Origin: an uncultured Propionibacteriaceae bacterium
GTDB taxonomy: Bacteria > Actinomycetota > Actinomycetes > Propionibacteriales > Propionibacteriaceae
DNA length: 64,000 bases
NCBI GenBank assembly: GCA_938046585.1
Contig: CALIWR010000028.1
Location: 6,227 to 70,226 of the forward strand
Direction: 5' to 3'
A program made the translations under genes and the position numbers. Shown in pieces: positions 9,707 to 17,981 of this stretch. How positions within the stretch are numbered: the stretch's first letter is position 1; each line of letters starts with the position of its first letter. The notes beneath the pieces are model-generated. The model was given only the letters and a program-made list of their open reading frames with translations. It had not been told where the DNA came from and did no database searches.

Positions 9707-11206
9707 ATGATCTGGCTTACCCTGCTCGCGCTGCTCCCGCTGGTCGGCGGGATCGTCGCCGGCCTCGTCAGGGGCCGCGCCGGGCGGACTGTCGGGCTGT
9801 TGGTCAGCCTCGTCACCTTGGCGCTAGCCGGATACCTGGCGGTGCTGCACTTGTCCGGAACGGACCTGTCAGAACAGGTCCCGTGGATCCCAGCCTTCGG
9901 CGCCTACTACGCCCTCAGCCTGGACGGGATGGGGCTGCTGATGGTGCTACTGACCGCGCTGCTAGTGCCGGTGGTGCTGATCGCCGAGCGGCACCGCGAT
10001 GACGAGGGCCGCTGGTCCGCAAGCACCTTCACCGCGTTGGTGCTGGTGTTGGAGTCATTCGCGCTGTACGTCTTCCTAGCCGCTGATGTGCTGGTCTTCT
10101 ACATCGTCTTCGAGGCCACCTTGATCCCGATGTACTTCCTGATCGCCGGCTGGGGCGGACCCGAGCGGACCCGGGCGGCAGTGAAATTCCTGCTGTATTC
10201 CCTGGCCGGGGGCCTGGTGATGCTGTTCGGCGTAGTCGGCCTAGGATTCGCCGCGGCCCAAAACGGGCTGCCGAGCTACCTGCTGTCGGACCTGACCCAG
10301 GTGGGGATGAGTCCCTGGCTGCAGACGGTGTTGTTCTGGTCGTTCTTCGTCGCCTTCGCGATCAAAGCCCCGATGGTGCCGGTCCACACCTGGCTGCCGT
10401 CAACAGCTGAGCAGGCCAGTCCCGGCACCTCAACCCTGCTGGTCGGGATCCTGGACAAGATCGGCACCTTCGGGATGATCAAGTTTTGTCTGGCGCTGTT
10501 CCCAGCCGCCTCGGCCCGCTTCGCCCCGTACATCGTGGCGCTGGCGGTGGTCTCGATCCTGTACGGGGCGATCGCCGCGATTGGGCAGCGGAATCTGTAC
10601 CGGCTGGTCGCCTTCACCTCGGTCAGTCACTTCGGCTTCATGGTGCTGGGGATCTTCGCCTTTACCACTGCCTCGGTGCAGGGCAGCGTGATCTACATGC
10701 TGAACCACGGCTTCTCGACCGCGGTGCTGTTCCTAGCGGTCGGCTACCTCGCCAGACGCCGCGGCAGCGCCGAGATCACAGACTTCGGCGGCGTGATGCA
10801 GGTGGCGCCGGTCGCTGCTGGGGTACTCCTGGTCGGGGGCCTGGCCGGCCTCTCGCTGCCCGGCATGGGTAGCTTCGTGGGGGAATTCCTGGTGCTGGCC
10901 GGGGCTTGGAGTCGGTGGCCGTGGGTCGCGGCGATCGCCACGGCCGGCATGGTGCTGGCCGCCTTGTACATCCTGATCATGTACCAGCGAGTCGCCACCG
11001 GCCCGGTGACCGAGCAGACCCGGACTTCGATCAGCCATGACCTGACCGGGCTGGAGCGGCTGGCGATGGTCCCGGTGATCGGGGCGCTGCTGCTGGTCGG
11101 GTTCTTCCCGAAACCGGTGCTGGACATGGTGGCCCCGGTCGCGAGACAGGCTGTCGCGTCGGTCGGCCAGACTGATCCGGTACCCGCCGTAGGAGGCAAG
11201 CGATGA
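9707..11206 (+). CDS. nuoM: NADH-quinone oxidoreductase subunit M
   Basis: This is an antiporter-like proton-pumping subunit (ND4 family), 499 aa, with about 14 transmembrane helices. Visible signatures are VFYIVFEATLIPMYFLI (the conserved glutamate in helix 5) and the PMVPVHTWLPSTAEQASPG loop preceding the channel lysine. Its ATG follows an AGAGGGGAA ribosome site, 13 bases after nuoL. The gene overlaps nuoN by 4 bp. Confidence 0.96.
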   Translation: MIWLTLLALLPLVGGIVAGLVRGRAGRTVGLLVSLVTLALAGYLAVLHLSGTDLSEQVPWIPAFGAYYALSLDGMGLLMVLLTALLVPVVLIAERHRDDEGRWSASTFTALVLVLESFALYVFLAADVLVFYIVFEATLIPMYFLIAGWGGPERTRAAVKFLLYSLAGGLVMLFGVVGLGFAAAQNGLPSYLLSDLTQVGMSPWLQTVLFWSFFVAFAIKAPMVPVHTWLPSTAEQASPGTSTLLVGILDKIGTFGMIKFCLALFPAASARFAPYIVALAVVSILYGAIAAIGQRNLYRLVAFTSVSHFGFMVLGIFAFTTASVQGSVIYMLNHGFSTAVLFLAVGYLARRRGSAEITDFGGVMQVAPVAAGVLLVGGLAGLSLPGMGSFVGEFLVLAGAWSRWPWVAAIATAGMVLAALYILIMYQRVATGPVTEQTRTSISHDLTGLERLAMVPVIGALLLVGFFPKPVLDMVAPVARQAVASVGQTDPVPAVGGKR

Positions 11207-12768
11207 CCCCGGCCGGCGACATCGGCGCTGCGCTGCTCAGCCCCGTCCTGATCGTCTTCGTGAGTGCCTGTCTGGGCGTGCTGATGGAGGCCTTCGTGCC
11301 GCGCCAGCTGCGCGACGAGGCCCAGGCGATCGTCTCGGTGGTCGGCCTGCTGGCCGCCGGGGGACTGCTGTGGTGGCGTTGGGGTGAGCAGTGGCGTTCC
11401 CCTGTCGGGGCCGGCTCGCTGGTGGTGGATGGCCCGACCCAGCTGTTCTGGGCGCTGGTGCTGATGTTTTCGCTGCTGAGCGTGTTGCTGTTCGCCGAGC
11501 GTCAGCTGTACGGCGGGGTGAGCGCTTTTACCCCGATGGCCGCCGCAGTGCCCGGCTCGAACACCGAACGAGACGCGATGTCGGCCCGGATGGAACATAC
11601 CGAGGTCTTCCCGCTGCTGCTGTTCGCGACGACCGGCATGCTGTTGTTCCCGGCCGCGAACGACCTGCTGATGCTGTTCGTGGCGCTCGAGATCTTCTCG
11701 CTGCCGCTGTACCTGCTGTGCGGGCTGGCTCGTCGTCGGCGGCTGCTAAGCCAGGAAGCAGCCCTCAAGTATTTTCTGCTGGGCTCGTTGTCGAGCGCGA
11801 TCTTCCTATTCGGGGTGGGGCTGCTGTACGGCTATGCGGGCGCCTTCTCATTCTCGGCGATCGACGCCGCGATCAAGATCGACCACCAGGGACAGGCGCT
11901 GCTGCTGGGCGGGATGCTGATGGTGATGGTCGGCCTGCTGTTCAAGGTGGGCGCGGTCCCGTTCCATTCCTGGACTCCTGATGTCTACATGGGCGCCCCG
12001 ACCCCGGTAACCGCCTTGATGGCGGTCTGTACCAAGGTCGCCGCGGTCGCGGCCCTAGTACGGGTGCTGTACGTGGCGCTGGGCGCGATGCGCTGGGACT
12101 GGCAGCCCCTGGTTGCCGGGATCGCCGTGATCACTATGGGTTTGGGCGCGGTGCTGGGTGTCGTACAGCAGGATGTGAAACGGATGCTGGCGTACTCCTC
12201 GATCGCCCATGCCGGTTTCCTGCTGACGCCGGTCGCCGCAGCGCTTACCCCCGAGACCGGCTTGCCGGCCGGGCAGGTCGGCAGCGTCTCCGCGATCGGC
12301 TTCTACCTGTTGGCGTACGGCTTCGCCACCCTCGGGGCCTTCGGCGTCGTGACCATGGTGCGCAACGCGGTGGTGGAGGAGAACACGATCAGCTCCTGGG
12401 CTGGTCTAGGCCGCAGGCATCCGTGGCTGGCGGCGGTGATGACGCTGTTCCTGCTGAGTTTCGCCGGGATCCCGCCGACGGCCGGCTTCATCGGCAAGTG
12501 GGCCATCTTCAGCGCCGCCTGGCGTGGCGGCTACTGGTGGCTGGTGCTGGTGGCGGTGCTGATGAGCCTGGTCACGGCGTACTTCTATCTGCGGCTGATC
12601 GTGGTGATGTACTTCCAGGAGCCGGCCGAAGATCCAGCACAGGCCGGAGCGCCAGGCTTGGCCACGATCATCGTGGTGGTAGTGTCCGCAGCTGCGAGCC
12701 TGGTTCTGGGACTCGCCCCCGGATGGGCGCTGAGCCTGGCTGCCTCTGGGGTACAACTGCTGAGGTGA
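11203..12768 (+). CDS. nuoN: NADH-quinone oxidoreductase subunit N
   Basis: This is the third antiporter-like subunit of complex I (ND2 family), 521 aa with about 14 hydrophobic helices. The segments LLMLFVALEIFSLPLYLL, KVGAVPFHSWTPDVYMG and MLAYSSIAHAGFLL are typical. It is the last nuo gene and is followed without a gap by a polyprenyl diphosphate synthase. Start ATG 11203 overlaps the nuoM stop (ATGA) and follows AGGAGG. Confidence 0.96.
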   Translation: MTPAGDIGAALLSPVLIVFVSACLGVLMEAFVPRQLRDEAQAIVSVVGLLAAGGLLWWRWGEQWRSPVGAGSLVVDGPTQLFWALVLMFSLLSVLLFAERQLYGGVSAFTPMAAAVPGSNTERDAMSARMEHTEVFPLLLFATTGMLLFPAANDLLMLFVALEIFSLPLYLLCGLARRRRLLSQEAALKYFLLGSLSSAIFLFGVGLLYGYAGAFSFSAIDAAIKIDHQGQALLLGGMLMVMVGLLFKVGAVPFHSWTPDVYMGAPTPVTALMAVCTKVAAVAALVRVLYVALGAMRWDWQPLVAGIAVITMGLGAVLGVVQQDVKRMLAYSSIAHAGFLLTPVAAALTPETGLPAGQVGSVSAIGFYLLAYGFATLGAFGVVTMVRNAVVEENTISSWAGLGRRHPWLAAVMTLFLLSFAGIPPTAGFIGKWAIFSAAWRGGYWWLVLVAVLMSLVTAYFYLRLIVVMYFQEPAEDPAQAGAPGLATIIVVVVSAAASLVLGLAPGWALSLAASGVQLLR

Positions 12769-12770
12769 CC

Positions 12771-13748
12771 GTGACCGAACCAGACCAAGGATTCCACGAC
12801 TGGGTACGGCTGCGGCTGTCTGCGGTCGAGGACCGGCTGCAGCCGGCGACCAGCGGTAACACCCCGTTCGTGACCGAGGTGGCGCGTCACCTCACCCTGG
12901 CTGGGGGTAAGCGGTTCCGGCCGATGCTGGTGGCGCTGACCGCCGGGATCGGAGCCGACCGGGGGACCGTGGTCGACGACGACCGGGTGGAACGGGCGGC
13001 GATGGTGGTCGAGTTGACCCATGTCGCCTCGCTCTACCACGACGACGTGATGGATTCGGCTGAGTTACGCCGCGCGGCGCCCTCGGCGAACGCGGTCTGG
13101 GATAATTCGGTCGCGATCATGGTGGGGGATTTGCTCTTTGCCCGGGCTTCCAGCATCGTGGCCACTCTCGGCGTCGACTATGTCGCGGTCCAGGCCGAGA
13201 CCTTCTCCCGGCTGGTGCAGGGCCAGATCGCCGAATTGTTGGGTGCCCGGGGCCGGGACCAGCTGGACCACCACCTTGATGTGGTGGCCGACAAGACCGG
13301 CTCGCTGATCGCCACCTCCGCTCGTTTCGGCGGCATGGTCGCGGGGCTGGAGCCGCCGCTGTTGGATGCCCTGGCCCGTTTCGGTGAGGAGATCGGGATC
13401 GTCTTCCAGCTCTCGGACGATCTGATCGACATCACCAGTGAGGTCTCCGGGAAGACCCGCGGCACCGATCTGCGGGAAGGGGTGCTGACGCTAGCCACCC
13501 TGTACGTGGCCCGCGGCGACGTGCCCGCCACCGAAGAATTGCGTGATCTGGTGTCGCGGCCGTTGTCGGATCCGGAGGTGGCCCGGGCCTTGGATCTGCT
13601 GACCGATCATCCGGCCGTGGAGCGAGCGCGGGCGGAGATCACGCGCCGGGCCGAGGTGGCTCGTGGCCACCTCGCGGCGGTCCCGGACGGGGCCGCCAAA
13701 CGAGGCCTGCTGGATCTGTGCGCGATGGTGGTCACGCGCAGCTCCTGA
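12771..13748 (+). CDS. Polyprenyl diphosphate synthase (menaquinone side chain)
   Basis: This is a trans-isoprenyl diphosphate synthase that elongates allylic diphosphates, very likely for the menaquinone used by the adjacent complex I. The first aspartate-rich motif is D91-D92-V-M-D95 (LYHDDVMD) and the second is D216-D217-L-I-D220. The substrate motif GGKRFRP is at residues 45-51. The 325 aa fit the family. GTG 12771 lies five bases after GAGG; GTG 12765, which overlaps the nuoN stop, is an alternative. Chain length cannot be told from the sequence. It matches the actinobacterial grcC/ispB-like gene that often ends the nuo operon. Confidence 0.9.
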   Translation: MTEPDQGFHDWVRLRLSAVEDRLQPATSGNTPFVTEVARHLTLAGGKRFRPMLVALTAGIGADRGTVVDDDRVERAAMVVELTHVASLYHDDVMDSAELRRAAPSANAVWDNSVAIMVGDLLFARASSIVATLGVDYVAVQAETFSRLVQGQIAELLGARGRDQLDHHLDVVADKTGSLIATSARFGGMVAGLEPPLLDALARFGEEIGIVFQLSDDLIDITSEVSGKTRGTDLREGVLTLATLYVARGDVPATEELRDLVSRPLSDPEVARALDLLTDHPAVERARAEITRRAEVARGHLAAVPDGAAKRGLLDLCAMVVTRSS

Positions 13749-13874
13749 GCCGCAGTCTGGACCTGCTGTGATGGCAGGGGATCTGGGCTCAAGCCGGCGG
13801 TGGCGTCGCAGACCTGTGATGTTGGTCGCGGGGTGGACTGGCCAGGAGCCCCCCGGCACTGCCAAGATGGCCTC

Positions 13875-14402
13875 ATGTACCAACGCCAGGCAATGCGGTA
13901 CGGGGCCCTGGGGGTGCCCGTTGTGCTGGCGCTGCTCGGTCCGGTCGTGTTGTCGGTGGTCGGCCCACCGGCGATCGTGGGCACCACCGTCACCGTGGAC
14001 TCGCAGCACACCAGTTCGGAACCCACCGCGCAGCAGACCTCGCCGCCTACGCTTCCCCCCGCGCCAACGACGGTCGCTACCTCGAACCCGACTGTCCCGG
14101 CGGCCGCGCCAACTTCGGCCGCTGCTACCACTCGCAGGGCCGCAGCCACATCGAAGGCCCCGCGGCGGGCCTCGGTTACCGCCCGGGCTCCGGAACCCGC
14201 GGCCACCACATCCCTGGCTCCGCCTCCGCCGGCCCCGCCCCAGCAACCCCCGCAGACCCATGATCGTCGAGATGACCGGGACCGACGCCGCGACCATTAT
14301 CGACATCGACACCGGCACCGGGATCGGGACTGGCGCCATGACCGGCACCGCGACTGGGACGACTGGGATGACCGGGGCTGGGACGACGAGGACGATGACT
14401 GA
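13875..14402 (+). CDS. Secreted or anchored low-complexity protein with Asp/Arg/His-rich tail
   Basis: I do not recognise this 175-aa protein as a family member. It has a hydrophobic segment near the N-terminus (about residues 12-33) that could be a signal peptide or anchor. A Pro/Thr/Ala/Ser-rich linker of about 90 aa follows. The last ~40 residues are almost only D, R, H, W and Y (RDHYRHRHRHRDRDWRHD, then acidic DDWDD-type repeats). The stop lies two bases before the next gene, so the two are probably co-transcribed. Other frames are also open because the DNA is repetitive, but this frame has the signal-like start and the tight junction. ATG 13893 is an alternative start. Confidence 0.6.
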   Translation: MYQRQAMRYGALGVPVVLALLGPVVLSVVGPPAIVGTTVTVDSQHTSSEPTAQQTSPPTLPPAPTTVATSNPTVPAAAPTSAAATTRRAAATSKAPRRASVTARAPEPAATTSLAPPPPAPPQQPPQTHDRRDDRDRRRDHYRHRHRHRDRDWRHDRHRDWDDWDDRGWDDEDDD

Positions 14403-14404
14403 TC

Positions 14405-16432
14405 GTGACCGGTCCTCGTGCTGCGGCAGGCGCGGCTCGGGTGCGGATCACCGCGTGGACCTCGGCCGTCGTCGCCATGGTTCTGCTCGCGGTCACGCTG
14501 CTAACGTACGCGCTGATGCTGCGCCAAGTAGGTGAGCAGGCGAACTGGACCATCGAACAACAGCTGCGGGAACTGGAGATCTTCGCCCGAGACGGTGTCG
14601 ATCCGAGTACCGGGCAGCGGTTCAGTTCGATGCCTGCCCTGATCCAGGGTTTCGTCACGTCGCAGACCCCGTACCCGGGGCAGGCGATCATCGGGATCGC
14701 CGGTCCTGACCAGACACCGGTGGTTGCCGACGCGACCCCGCAGGATCTGGGACGGCGGCTGGCGGCTGACCCGGCGCGCCTGGCCCGGCTGCGGGACATG
14801 CCCGAGGCCTCTGGGATTATCGACAGCGACCAGGGCGAGCTCCGCTGGGGACGCCAACAGGTCCAGATCCAGGCCGCAGACGGCAAACAGACCGGGCTGG
14901 TGCTGGTGGTCTGTTTCACCCAGCCTGAGCGGCGGCTGGCCCGGCAGCGGGCGCTGGTGGTGGGCCTGGTCTCGATGCTCGGCCTGGCAGCGGTGACCGC
15001 CGCCACCTGGGTGGTGTCCGGCAGCCGGCCCACCTGGTTTGCCCGGATCGGTGTCCGGGAACGGTTCACGCGACTGCGAGATCGGGTGCTCGCCTGGTGG
15101 CCCCGGGCCGGCGGGTCGACCTGGTCTTCTCGGATCGGCTGGCGTCGGGAGCACGCCAGACTCGCGCAACTGCAGGATCAGGTGAACGAGGCGTACGCCT
15201 CCCAGCGCCGGTTCCTGGCCGAGGTGCAGGCCTGGTTCGCCGCGCCCCGGCGCCGGATCGGGAGGGAACTCGTCACCTTGGAGGCCGACGACCTGGGGCC
15301 TGAGCAGCGCACCCAGGCGGCACGTCGTGCCCGCGGCGAGCTTGATCTGATGGGTACCACGCTGCGTCACCTGGAGCTGCTGGTCCGGCTCGGTCAGCCC
15401 GGGTCGGTCAACCGACGCCCAGTCCAGGTCGGGGACCTGATCCGGGACCTCTTTGCTGAGATCTCGGCCGATGACCCAGCCCGGTGGCGGCTGTTGCAGG
15501 TCGCCGAGGTGGAGGCTTGGATCGACCCGGTCTGGATTGCGGACGCGGTGCGTCAACTCGCCATCGGCGCTGACACCGAGACAGCCCCGCGGCGCGTTAT
15601 CGGTCTGGGTCTGGCCCGCTGCTCCGACCGGGAAGGCTGGTTCGAATTGTGGGTGGTCAGTCCGGGGCATCCGGTGGCCACCCAGCAGGTACAGGCGGCG
15701 CTTGAGGATCCCGACACGGATGCCGTCGGCGCCACCCAGAACGGGATGGGGCTGGGGGTGGCCGTAGTCCGAGCGGTCGCCGACGCCCACGGCGGGCAGG
15801 CCTGGCTGCGGACCACCAAAACCGCGACTCGGGTCGGCCTGCGGCTTCCGGTCACGGTCGACTCGCCAACGGTCCCGGTCGCCGGGACCGGTCAGAACCA
15901 GCGCCTTGATCCCACCCCTGCGGCTGTGGCCCCTGACTCGTCGCCGGCCGGGCCCGATTCTCCCTCCGGCTTTGTGCCGGGCTTCGCCTCTGCTGATGGT
16001 GCAACACAGCCGGCCATGACGATCCTGACCGGATTTGAGCGGCCAACCGGGCCGGAACCGGGTATCGCCGGTTCCCCGGCCACTCCCGTACGGGTCGGTT
16101 CGCCGTGGGGCAGAACCGTACGGCCGGAGGCGGGACCGCCTGAGGCGCCGTCGTACTGGAGCCCGTTGCCCGACGGTTTGCCGCCTGGGCCGGTGAGCCC
16201 GCAGCTGCCGATTACCCGTGTGGAACCGGCCAATGTCCGGTCTGATCCGGGTGCCGCGCAGCGCTCCCGGGGCCGAGCTGAGGCGCCCGCGCCGCAGCGG
16301 CAGAGCCTGGCGGCTTTGGCTAACCGGGCGGCGCCGCCCAGATTCGCGATTACCCCGGTGCGCGGCGAGATCGAGCCGGAGCCTACGGCTCGACCCCGGC
16401 GGGCGGCGGTGACGGTGCCCGACCGGGAGTGA
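14405..16432 (+). CDS. Degenerate sensor histidine kinase-like membrane protein
   Basis: The 675-aa protein has two transmembrane helices (about 16-38 and 183-204) around an extracytoplasmic domain, like a sensor kinase. Next comes a HisKA-like stretch QRRFLAEVQAWFAAP (268-281), where the usual FLADASHELRTPL would be. The position of the phospho-accepting His is Ala276. The ATPase-like part keeps a G2-box-like GMGLGVAVVRAVADAHGG (447-464), but the N box (AVRQLAIGAD) lacks the key Asn and the DxGxG box is replaced by VVSPGHP. A Pro-rich region of ~190 aa ends the protein. It is likely a pseudokinase, perhaps a scaffold for the preceding secreted protein. The last 50 bp overlap nadE convergently. 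Confidence 0.8.
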   Translation: MTGPRAAAGAARVRITAWTSAVVAMVLLAVTLLTYALMLRQVGEQANWTIEQQLRELEIFARDGVDPSTGQRFSSMPALIQGFVTSQTPYPGQAIIGIAGPDQTPVVADATPQDLGRRLAADPARLARLRDMPEASGIIDSDQGELRWGRQQVQIQAADGKQTGLVLVVCFTQPERRLARQRALVVGLVSMLGLAAVTAATWVVSGSRPTWFARIGVRERFTRLRDRVLAWWPRAGGSTWSSRIGWRREHARLAQLQDQVNEAYASQRRFLAEVQAWFAAPRRRIGRELVTLEADDLGPEQRTQAARRARGELDLMGTTLRHLELLVRLGQPGSVNRRPVQVGDLIRDLFAEISADDPARWRLLQVAEVEAWIDPVWIADAVRQLAIGADTETAPRRVIGLGLARCSDREGWFELWVVSPGHPVATQQVQAALEDPDTDAVGATQNGMGLGVAVVRAVADAHGGQAWLRTTKTATRVGLRLPVTVDSPTVPVAGTGQNQRLDPTPAAVAPDSSPAGPDSPSGFVPGFASADGATQPAMTILTGFERPTGPEPGIAGSPATPVRVGSPWGRTVRPEAGPPEAPSYWSPLPDGLPPGPVSPQLPITRVEPANVRSDPGAAQRSRGRAEAPAPQRQSLAALANRAAPPRFAITPVRGEIEPEPTARPRRAAVTVPDRE

Positions 16433-17240
16433 CCGGCAGCGCCCGCTTGTGCGCGGTGCGCCGGTACCAGCCTAGGATCGTGCTTTCCGCCTCCGCTGAG
16501 ACCGGCCGACCTTCGAGGTAGTCGTCGATCTCGGTGTAGCTGACGCCCAGCGCCACCTCGTCGGGCTGCAGCGGCCGGTCGCTTTCCAGGTCGGCGGTGG
16601 GGGTTTTCTCGACGAGTCCCGGTTCGGCCCCCAGCCAGGTGGCGAGCTCACGGACCCGGCGTTTCGGCAGACCCGCCAGTGGTGTCACATCGGCCCCGCC
16701 GTCGCCGTACTTGGTGTAGAAACCGACCACCGCCTCAGCCGCCTGGTCGGTTCCGACTACCAGCATCCCGCGGGCCCCTGCTACCGCGTACTGGGCGATC
16801 ATCCGCTGCCGGGCCTTCACATTTCCTTTCACGAATTCGGTGAGGCCGGTCGCGGCTGTGCCCTGGTTGGCGACCAGCTCGTCCCAGATCGCGTCGGTGG
16901 CTGGGCCGATGTTGACCGTGATCGATTCGTCCGGTCGGATGAAATCCAATGCCCGCTGCGCGTCGACCTCATCGTGTTGCACCCGGTACGGCAGCCGCAT
17001 CGCCACAAACCAGGCCGGGAGGCCCTGCTCACGGGCCCGTTCGCAGGCGAGTTGCGTCAGCCGGCCGCCGACGCTGGAGTCCACCCCGCCTGAGATCCCT
17101 AGCACGTACCCTGCGGCGCCGGTGCGGCGTAGGTAGTCGACCAAGAAACCGACCCGATGTTCGACCTCTCGTTCGGCGTTGAAGTCGCGGACCACCTCCA
17201 GCTCGTTGATGATCTGCTGCTGTTGGGCGCGGTCTGTCAT
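16383..17240 (-). CDS. nadE: Ammonia-dependent NAD+ synthetase
   Basis: This enzyme converts deamido-NAD+ and ammonia to NAD+ using ATP. The PP-loop SGGVDSS is at residues 50-56, and the downstream NxKARQRM and TKYGDGGAD motifs are typical of NadE. The length of 285 aa is that of the short, ammonia-dependent form without a nitrilase domain. The end of the gene extends 50 bp into the 3' end of the convergent kinase-like gene. The start is divergent from the tag-like gene, with about 70 bp between them for both promoters. Confidence 0.95.
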   Translation of the reverse strand: MTDRAQQQQIINELEVVRDFNAEREVEHRVGFLVDYLRRTGAAGYVLGISGGVDSSVGGRLTQLACERAREQGLPAWFVAMRLPYRVQHDEVDAQRALDFIRPDESITVNIGPATDAIWDELVANQGTAATGLTEFVKGNVKARQRMIAQYAVAGARGMLVVGTDQAAEAVVGFYTKYGDGGADVTPLAGLPKRRVRELATWLGAEPGLVEKTPTADLESDRPLQPDEVALGVSYTEIDDYLEGRPVSAEAESTILGWYRRTAHKRALPVTPGRAPSPPPAGVEP

Positions 17241-17308
17241 GCGCCGATGGTATGCAGCCCGCCGGCGCTGCCACAGTGCGGTACCGGGACGTCCGCCCGT
17301 ACGGTGGG

Positions 17309-17899
17309 ATGGTGAGTGACCTGGTGATCGGGACCGACGGTCTAGCCCGGCCGCGCTGGGCGGCCGGCGACGAGCTGCTACGCACCTACTACGACACCGA
17401 ATGGGGGATGCCGGTCCACGACGAGCGGGGCGTGTACGAGCGGATCTGCCTGGAGGTCTTCCAATGCGGCTTGTCGTGGGCGGTGATCCTGCGCAGACGA
17501 GCCGCCCTGCGCCGCGCCTTCGCCGGCTTCAATCCGGACCACGTGGCTGGTTTCGGCGTCGACCAGGTGGAACGGCTGCTAGCCGACCCGACGATCATCC
17601 GAAACCGAGCCAAGATCGAGGCGACCATTCACAACGCGGCCGCTACGATCCGGCTGCGCGACCACGGCGGCCTGGCTGGCCTGGTCTGGTCGTACCAGCC
17701 GACCCAGACCCCCGCCCCTAGCAGTCTCGCCGAGATTCCTACTCGTTCGCCCGAGTCTCAGGCCCTAGCGAAGCGATTGCAGCGTGAAGGTTTCCGTTTC
17801 GTCGGCCCGACCACGATGTACGCGTTGATGGAAGCGATCGGGATAGTTGATACTCACCTGCTCGGTTCGCACCGCCGCGGCAGCTCCGGGGTGTGGTGA
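17309..17899 (+). CDS. tag: DNA-3-methyladenine glycosylase I, zinc-ligand-poor variant
   Basis: This base-excision-repair glycosylase removes 3-methyladenine from DNA. The typical YxDxEWG motif (YYDTEWG, residues 27-33), catalytic Glu in ICLE (E49, matching E. coli E38) and GFRFVGPTTMYALMEAIG segment are clear. The zinc 'snap' of E. coli Tag (C4, H17, H175, C179) is largely missing: the N-terminal Cys is replaced in RPRW, H17 by Tyr28, and the last Cys by Ser in HLLGS. Only the late His remains. Starts at ATG 17309 or GTG 17312 are both possible; the open frame to 17252 lacks a good ribosome site. Confidence 0.9.
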   Translation: MVSDLVIGTDGLARPRWAAGDELLRTYYDTEWGMPVHDERGVYERICLEVFQCGLSWAVILRRRAALRRAFAGFNPDHVAGFGVDQVERLLADPTIIRNRAKIEATIHNAAATIRLRDHGGLAGLVWSYQPTQTPAPSSLAEIPTRSPESQALAKRLQREGFRFVGPTTMYALMEAIGIVDTHLLGSHRRGSSGVW

Positions 17900-17981
17900 C
17901 TGCTATGAAAGCAACCGATGACCACGGTACGATCGGCTTGTTGGGATCACTTCGGTGTGCAGGCCTCTCAAGGAGAAACGA

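Noticed and set aside
13491..14348. Minus-strand frame opposite the 3' end of the prenyl synthase and the low-complexity gene
   Set aside because: The plus-strand small gene has a signal-like start and a tight junction to the kinase-like gene. The minus frame is low-complexity and has no ribosome site.
17900..17981. Possible HipB-like antitoxin gene before the DUF262 gene
   Set aside because: Only about 80 bp lie between tag and the DUF262 start, with no open frame large enough for a helix-turn-helix protein.
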